Source: Nitrospirota bacterium
GTDB taxonomy: Bacteria; Nitrospirota; Thermodesulfovibrionia; Thermodesulfovibrionales; JdFR-88
Length of the DNA stretch: 38,783 bases
NCBI GenBank assembly: GCA_021813405.1
Contig: JAKAKS010000047.1
Coordinates: 1 to 38,783 of the forward strand
Direction: 5' to 3'
Shown here: one piece after another, positions 34,207 to 38,783 of the stretch
How positions within the stretch are numbered: position 1 is the first letter of the stretch
How the letters are laid out: each line of letters starts with the position of its first letter
The notes under the pieces: model-generated
The model's input: the letters and a program-made list of their open reading frames with translations, nothing else
Told to the model about the DNA's origin: nothing
Databases searched by the model: none
Program-made: the position numbers and the translations under genes

Positions 34207-35985
34207 TTGGCGCAAAATAACATCAAAAACAGTTTCAAGGGAAACCGCCAGGCGGGGACTGGCTTTGATCCCGTTCATGCGGCCATAATCGTTATTTTTA
34301 CGTTCATAATTTATTTTAACGCTATATTTAACGGCTTTATAAGGGACGATTACGCTGAAGTGCTGATGGACCCATGGATAAGGGATTTTGCCCACCTCAA
34401 GCCCATCTTCATGCTGAATTTCTGGGGGTTCATAGGCAAATTATCAAGCTATTACAGGCCCATGAAAGGTGTGGTCTATGTGCTGCTTTACAGCGTATTC
34501 GGCACAAGCCCGTGGGGCTGGCACCTTGTAAACATACTTTTACACGCGGTTAATTCTGTTTTGGTTTATGAAGTGGCGCTTTTGATTACCGCTGGCGCGC
34601 AGCCTGTAAATGCCCGCCCGGTCCGTTTTCTTCCGGACGCACGGAAAGCTGGCGCGCTTGCGACCGGGCTGATTTTTGCGGCGCATCCTGTGCATGTGGA
34701 ATCAGTGGCCTGGGTTGCCGGGTTTTCAGACACATTGCCCACATTTTTCCTGCTGTCCGCGTTTATCGTATTCATCAAATTATCGGGCAGGTCATCGGGC
34801 CGCAGCGGTTATTTTATATATTTCTTTTCGGAGTTCTTCCTCCTGCTGGCCGGCTTTTTAAGCAAGGAATCCGCATTTTTGGTGCCGGCCGGATTTATCG
34901 CTTACGGCCTCTTGATTAAAGACGGCGAGGGCGGCGATAGAACAGCAGCTGCGCTAATTAAAAAGTACTTGCCTTTTGCGCTGGCCTGGGCCGCGTACGT
35001 CGGCCTGCGTATCCATGCAGTGGGCAGTTTTACGGGGCCTGCACTTCATCCGCCAATTCCTCTGTCAACCAATGTATTTACCGTACTCTCCTTTTTTGCG
35101 CTATACGTGTTAAAGATTTTTTTCCCGTTTCGCCTGAACGCCGGATACAGCTATGGCTTTGTCAGTTCAGTTTTCAGCGCGCAATTTCTGATTTGCGCTC
35201 TGGTGGATGTGCTTTTTGCCGTCTGCATGTTTATTTATCTCAAGCGGGACAGGAGGTTCTTTTTATACGGACTGATTTTCTTCCTGGCCATCCTGCCCGC
35301 GCTGGACCTTTACGGGCTTTACGATTTATTGTTTGCAGACAGATATCTTTATATCCCGTCCATTGGTTTCGCCCTGGCGGCGGGGCTTGCAGTCCAGAAA
35401 TCTTTTCCCAGGTGGAACAGTGCGATAATTGCCGCGCTTGCCGCACTGCTTGTCTTTTATGGCGCATCAACAGTTATGAGAAACCTGGTGTGGAAAGATA
35501 ACCTTTCCGTATGGGCTGACGCCGCCTCCAAATCCCCGGAGGACCCTTACGTTCTTGAACAGTATGGCCAGGAACTGCAAAAAAAGGGTGACGTCGCCAC
35601 AGCCGTGAAGGTTTACGGCAGGGCGGCAGATAATCTCGGTTCCGGCCCCACTTTGAATTCAACCGTGATCCTGGATAAATACGGGCTGGCCCTGATGGAA
35701 AACGGCGATTTTGAAAAGGCAGTTGGCGTTTTTCTGAAGGCCATATCAATGAATCCGGGTATTCCTGAGCTCCATTATAACCTGGCGAAGGATTACGAGA
35801 TACTGAACGAGCCCGGCGATGCAATTGCCCAGTACAGGGTGGGCATAAAAGAAAAACCTTCCGCCGCGGCCTGCCGCGAGCTTGCGGACTTGTTATGCCA
35901 TTCGGGCGACAATGCCGGTGCGGACCAGTTTTACAGGCAGGCGGTTTCAATGGGCAATTCCGCCGGCCCCTCAAGCTGCAAGTAA
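34207..35985 (+). CDS. TMTC-like GT-C membrane O-glycosyltransferase with TPR tail (second copy)
   Basis: A 592-residue paralogue of the preceding gene, alike along its whole length: FDPVHAAIIVIFTFIIYFNA, Asp47-Asp48 in GFIRDDYAEV, LSSYYRPMKGVVYV, FAAHPVHVESVAWVAGFSD, and C-terminal TPRs ending in a similar SGDNAGADQFYRQA repeat. It has an extra loop of about 20 residues near 130-150. The start is TTG at 34207, with AGGTGAGGG across the previous stop codon as ribosome site. Divergence of the two copies suggests different acceptor proteins, which is inference. Confidence 0.8.
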   Translation: MAQNNIKNSFKGNRQAGTGFDPVHAAIIVIFTFIIYFNAIFNGFIRDDYAEVLMDPWIRDFAHLKPIFMLNFWGFIGKLSSYYRPMKGVVYVLLYSVFGTSPWGWHLVNILLHAVNSVLVYEVALLITAGAQPVNARPVRFLPDARKAGALATGLIFAAHPVHVESVAWVAGFSDTLPTFFLLSAFIVFIKLSGRSSGRSGYFIYFFSEFFLLLAGFLSKESAFLVPAGFIAYGLLIKDGEGGDRTAAALIKKYLPFALAWAAYVGLRIHAVGSFTGPALHPPIPLSTNVFTVLSFFALYVLKIFFPFRLNAGYSYGFVSSVFSAQFLICALVDVLFAVCMFIYLKRDRRFFLYGLIFFLAILPALDLYGLYDLLFADRYLYIPSIGFALAAGLAVQKSFPRWNSAIIAALAALLVFYGASTVMRNLVWKDNLSVWADAASKSPEDPYVLEQYGQELQKKGDVATAVKVYGRAADNLGSGPTLNSTVILDKYGLALMENGDFEKAVGVFLKAISMNPGIPELHYNLAKDYEILNEPGDAIAQYRVGIKEKPSAAACRELADLLCHSGDNAGADQFYRQAVSMGNSAGPSSCK

Positions 35986-36022
35986 GATTTTTTACCGGCT
36001 AAAGTGCGTTCCTTACTTCAGT

Positions 36023-36028
36023 TATAAT
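36023..36028 (+). promoter_or_regulatory. -10 element before murJ
   Basis: A perfect TATAAT ends 5 nt before the murJ ATG (36034). No Shine-Dalgarno or good -35 is visible. Transcription would start at about the A of the ATG. Confidence 0.5.
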
Positions 36029-36033
36029 CAACG

Positions 36034-37608
36034 ATGTCCCATAAAATAGCCAAGGCGGCGGGCGTGATGTCCGTTGCCACATTGATAAGCAGGATACTCG
36101 GTTTCGTCAGGGACATGGTGATGGCATTTTATCTGGGAGCCACCGGCCTATCCGATGCCTTCTACGTAGGATTCAGGATACCGAATCTCCTTAGGGACTT
36201 TTTTGCCGAGGGGTCCATGTCCTCGGCCTTTGTCCCAGTGCTTTCGGAATACCATTCCAAGGAAGGCACCGAAGGGGCAAACCGTCTGGTAAAGGTTGTA
36301 TTTGCCTTTATTCTGACGGTGGTTGGCAGTGTTTCCATTATCGGCATATTAGGAGCACCTGTAATAGTGGGGTTGCTTGCGCCCGGGTTCCTGCAAATAC
36401 CGGGCAAGTTTGCCCTGGCGGTTTTGCTTACCCGGATAATGTTTCCGTTTTTACTATTTGTGAGCCTCTCAGCGCTGGCCATGGGGTCGCTGAATACCAG
36501 GGGTGTTTTCTTTATACCTGCTTTGGCCCCGGCCGTACTGAACGTGGTAATGATAACCATAGCGCTTATGTTTGCCCGGATAAATGCCCCCCTGGCTGCT
36601 GCGTTTGGAATACTGATTGGCGGGATGACACAGTTTCTTTTTCAGCTTCCGTCATTTTTCAGGGCGGGCTACAGCCTGCGCCCGGTGCTTGCGTTCAAGG
36701 ACCCGGGATTAAGGAAAATCATGGGCCTGGTTTTGCCGGCAACGTTTGCGATGTCCGTGGCGCAGATCAACGTGGCGGTAAGCACCATTCTTGCGTCCTA
36801 TCTGTCTTCGGGCAGCATCACTTACCTCTATTATGCTATGCGCCTGATCCACTTCCCAATCGGCATATTCGGAGTGTCCATGGGGCTTGCCGTATTGCCG
36901 GCTTTGTCCGCGCATTTTGCTAAAGGCGATACTATCAGCTTGAGGAATGATTTTTCTTTTGCCCTCAGGCTGCTTTTTTTCTGGGGTTTGCCTTCAATGG
37001 CCGGGCTTATAGCCCTTCGGAAACCGATTATAAGCACTCTTTTTTTCCTGCACAGGGGCAAGTTCGATTACGCTGCGCTGACAGCCACATCCGCAGCGGT
37101 CCTTTTTTATGCAGTGGGGCTGTGGGCCATGGTTGGCGTCCGCGTGCTCAATGCCACTTTCTATGCAATGCAGGACACCAGGAAACCCGTCATTTCCGCA
37201 GTGGCCGCGCTAATCGTAAATATAATATTGAGCATAATCCTGCTTGGCCCGCTTAAATACAAGGGGCTGGCCCTGGCCAACTCGCTTGCCTCCTGCCTGA
37301 ATTTTACCGTGCTTGCTTATATGCTCCGGAAAAAGCTTGGCAGGATAGATGGCAGGCGGATATTGAAGTCCATAGCCAGGACAGCGCTTGCCTCTTTGGC
37401 CATGGGCATTGCGGGGTATGAGGCGCTTAAATCGGGCCTTTGGAATACCCCCGGCCATAATTTTTTGAAAGCGGGAATGCTTTTTGGCGGTATAACGCTT
37501 TGTGGTTTTGTGTATATAATCATATCGTACGCCCTTAAAAGCGAGGAGCTTGAATATGCAAAGGGTGTTTTCAAAAGGAAATTTGCCAGATTGAGTGGTG
37601 CAAAATGA
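36034..37608 (+). CDS. murJ: Lipid II flippase MurJ
   Basis: A 524-residue protein of the MOP superfamily with about fourteen spans, which flips lipid II across the inner membrane for peptidoglycan synthesis. The N-terminus is diagnostic: ATLISRILGFVRDMVMAFYLG, then SDAFYVGFRIPNLLRDFFAEG and SSAFVPVLSEY, containing the essential Arg residues of MurJ. Late spans lie near 430-515. The stop overlaps the next gene by ATGA. With glmM and cdaA nearby it adds to the cell-wall theme. Confidence 0.96.
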   Translation: MSHKIAKAAGVMSVATLISRILGFVRDMVMAFYLGATGLSDAFYVGFRIPNLLRDFFAEGSMSSAFVPVLSEYHSKEGTEGANRLVKVVFAFILTVVGSVSIIGILGAPVIVGLLAPGFLQIPGKFALAVLLTRIMFPFLLFVSLSALAMGSLNTRGVFFIPALAPAVLNVVMITIALMFARINAPLAAAFGILIGGMTQFLFQLPSFFRAGYSLRPVLAFKDPGLRKIMGLVLPATFAMSVAQINVAVSTILASYLSSGSITYLYYAMRLIHFPIGIFGVSMGLAVLPALSAHFAKGDTISLRNDFSFALRLLFFWGLPSMAGLIALRKPIISTLFFLHRGKFDYAALTATSAAVLFYAVGLWAMVGVRVLNATFYAMQDTRKPVISAVAALIVNIILSIILLGPLKYKGLALANSLASCLNFTVLAYMLRKKLGRIDGRRILKSIARTALASLAMGIAGYEALKSGLWNTPGHNFLKAGMLFGGITLCGFVYIIISYALKSEELEYAKGVFKRKFARLSGAK

Positions 37609-38237
37609 TATATAAAATCCTGGAAGTAGGGCCGCTTGGGGCCAACTGCATAATAGCCTGGGACAAAGACACTAAAAAAGGCATTGTTGCCGACCCCGGT
37701 GACGAGCCGGACCGGATAAGCGAGCTTATAAAAACGGAGCAGCTTCAGATATCCCATATTGTATGCACTCATGCGCATTTTGATCATATTGGGGCAGTTT
37801 CTGATCTGAAGGCTGAAACCGGAGCGGTTATTGCGGTGCACGAGGCCGAGATGGAAATTTACTACGGGGCCAGGGACCAGGCTGCGCTATGGGGATACGA
37901 GCTTGCAGACCTCCCCAAACCGGACCTGCTGCTCAAAGATGGTGATAACATAACATCCGGCGGGATCACGTTCAAGGTTATTCATACCCCCGGCCACAGC
38001 CCTGGCGGGGTCTGCCTTTACGGGCAAGGTATTTTGATTACAGGGGACACACTGTTTGCAGGCTCGATTGGGCGAACGGATTTTTACGGGGGAGATTCCG
38101 CGCTGATAATGGAGTCGCTCAGGAAATTGGCGGCTCTTCCGGGCAGTACTGTGGTGCTGCCCGGCCATGGCCCGGCTACCAATATGGCAAGGGAGATAAA
38201 AACTAACGTTTTTTATCAAGAATTGAGGCTTAAATAA
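37605..38237 (+). CDS. Metallo-beta-lactamase-fold hydrolase (glyoxalase II-like)
   Basis: A 210-residue cytoplasmic MBL protein of the YcbL/GloB-like type. Metal motifs are visible: THAHFDHIG (HxHxDH), His in TPGHSPGG, Asp in LITGDTLF and His in LPGHGPAT. Length and motif spacing fit the short glyoxalase II-like group, which lacks the C-terminal substrate domain of true GloB. The substrate is unknown. It overlaps murJ by ATGA and is the last protein gene before the RNA genes. A weak AAGGC/GCCTT hairpin follows at 38263-38279. Confidence 0.9.
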   Translation: MIYKILEVGPLGANCIIAWDKDTKKGIVADPGDEPDRISELIKTEQLQISHIVCTHAHFDHIGAVSDLKAETGAVIAVHEAEMEIYYGARDQAALWGYELADLPKPDLLLKDGDNITSGGITFKVIHTPGHSPGGVCLYGQGILITGDTLFAGSIGRTDFYGGDSALIMESLRKLAALPGSTVVLPGHGPATNMAREIKTNVFYQELRLK

Positions 38238-38384
38238 GTTTTTTAATGGATTTATTACTTCAAGGCTTCTTTTGCCTTTAACTGGTCCTTATTCGTCTTT
38301 TTCTAGACTTCTAATAGTTTCTCCAGATGTTATAATAAAATTGTGGCGGGGTTAAGATATGCCCCCAAAAGAAAAAAGTGATCT

Positions 38385-38412
38385 TTGATAGAACAGGCCA
38401 TGCTACTATAGG
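38385..38412 (+). promoter_or_regulatory. Promoter upstream of the 6S-like RNA
   Basis: TTGATA (38385-38390), a 16-nt spacer and TATAGG (38407-38412), or TACTAT at 38404. The predicted start near 38420 coincides with the first base-paired nucleotides of the RNA. As no better promoter is seen between it and the 16S gene, it may also feed the rRNA operon. Confidence 0.45.
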
Positions 38413-38423
38413 CGTGGCCTTAT

Positions 38424-38606
38424 CATCTCTGCGGCATGCTTGGGGATAAAGTGAGCCAGGGGAACAACTAGTGAGAGGGAGCCTGAGTATGGGCTGCGGT
38501 GTGATGCCGCAAGGCGTCCTGAAGCACCCATCGGGGCACCCACTTAGAAGAAGAGCCATTCTGGTTCGGTACTCCCCAAGATGCTGCGGAGAGGTTTTTT
38601 ATTTTC
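38424..38606 (+). ncRNA. ssrS: Probable 6S RNA
   Basis: A ~175-nt structured RNA. The ends pair through TTGGGGA/TCCCCAA, GCAT/ATGC and CTCTGCG/CGGAGAG (38425-38446 with 38570-38594), and the 3' side runs into TTTTTTATTTT. The long closing stem, the middle section with unpaired purine-rich strands, and the CACCCACTTAGAA ... GGTTCGG segment (compare the 6S CACCTTGAA ... GGTTCAAGG) fit 6S RNA, which binds the sigma70 RNA polymerase holoenzyme. It lacks the signatures of tmRNA, RNase P RNA and SRP RNA. A covariance-model search would settle it. Confidence 0.6.
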
Positions 38607-38608
38607 AA

Positions 38609-38620
38609 GTTCTTTGAAAA
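38609..38620 (+). promoter_or_regulatory. boxA-like motif in the 16S leader
   Basis: GTTCTTTGAAAA lies about 30 nt before the 16S 5' end and resembles boxA of rRNA antitermination (TGCTCTTTAACA). Ten of its bases, TCTTTGAAAA, recur in the boxA-like motifs at 532 and 29108. NusB/S10 binding here would help polymerase into the rRNA genes. Confidence 0.5.
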
Positions 38621-38651
38621 CTGTAAGCAGGCCCCGTTAAGTTAATGAGTT

Positions 38652-38783
38652 TTGGATGAGAGTTTGATCCTGGCTCAGAACGAACGCTGGCGGCGTGCTT
38701 AACACATGCAAGTCGAACGCTGAGCACTCAGCCACTGAGCCCGTTTAAAGAAAGCGGGTTGAGTGGTTGAGTGCTTGGAGTGG
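38652..38783 (+). rRNA. rrs: 16S ribosomal RNA, 5' part
   Basis: The universal 16S start AGAGTTTGATCCTGGCTCAG begins at 38659, followed by AACGCTGGCGGCGTGCTTAA and CACATGCAAGTCGAACG. By alignment with E. coli the mature 5' end is near 38652. The gene runs off the window in helix 6 (the variable V1 hairpin). Confidence 0.98.

Noticed and set aside
38424-38600. tmRNA, RNase P RNA or SRP RNA
   Set aside because: None of their universal sequence signatures is present; the closing stem and size fit 6S RNA better.

Overview
The window is a gene-dense piece of bacterial chromosome with short spacers and many 1-13 nt gene overlaps. The right edge is the first ~130 nt of a 16S rRNA gene. MurJ, RseC, a lipoprotein, a DsrC/TusE-family protein and an A2-type cytochrome c oxidase point to a Gram-negative, oxygen-respiring bacterium. 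The style (AGG/AGA arginine, ATA isoleucine, CheA/DUF4388 genes, c-di-AMP operon) would fit Desulfobacterota- or Nitrospirota-like lineages, but I cannot assign a phylum from the sequence alone.

Layout. 1-707: gene-free, with an inverted repeat, a 23-bp tandem repeat and a dispersed repeat. 708-4324 (-): purL-purF. 4432-5652: divergent lipoprotein and PhoU-like genes. 5706-9890 (-): polyprenyl-phosphate-mannose synthase, manC and a GT-C-like membrane protein. 9966-14258 (-): cobA-hemD fusion, acyltransferase-3, argB, FmdE-like. 14371-14721 (+): DsrC-like protein without its redox cysteines. 14919-19689 (-): coxA-coxC-coxD-coxB-cytochrome c-ctaB. 20082-24453 (+): DUF4388 protein, CheY, CheA, ExeA-type ATPase, followed by RseC and a CBS protein. 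25751-28788 (-): radC and comEC. 29265-32377 (-): dCMP deaminase, cdaA, ybbR, glmM (c-di-AMP and cell wall). 32524-38237 (+): two TMTC-like TPR glycosyltransferases, murJ and a metallo-beta-lactamase-fold hydrolase. 38424-38606: probable 6S RNA. 38652 to the end: 16S rRNA.

Most striking observation. The coxB reading frame has a single in-frame UGA exactly where the first cysteine of the CuA motif (CxxxC) should be. Everything after it is intact: the second Cys, His and Met ligands and a complete fused cytochrome c domain. A 17-nt stem-loop with a G-rich apical loop starts 11 nt after the UGA, the geometry of a bacterial SECIS. The simplest non-trivial reading is a selenocysteine-containing CuA centre in a caa3-type oxidase. 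A point nonsense mutation or sequencing error is the alternative.

How the genes work together. GDP-mannose (ManC) and polyprenyl-P-mannose (DPM1-like) could feed the membrane mannosyltransferases here (the GT-C protein at 5706 and the TMTC-like pair at 32524-35985), suggesting protein or envelope O-mannosylation. CtaB supplies heme O towards the oxidase. CdaA/YbbR/GlmM with MurJ form a cell-wall theme. Several genes show a -10 hexamer 5-11 nt before the start codon and no Shine-Dalgarno, suggesting frequent leaderless mRNAs.
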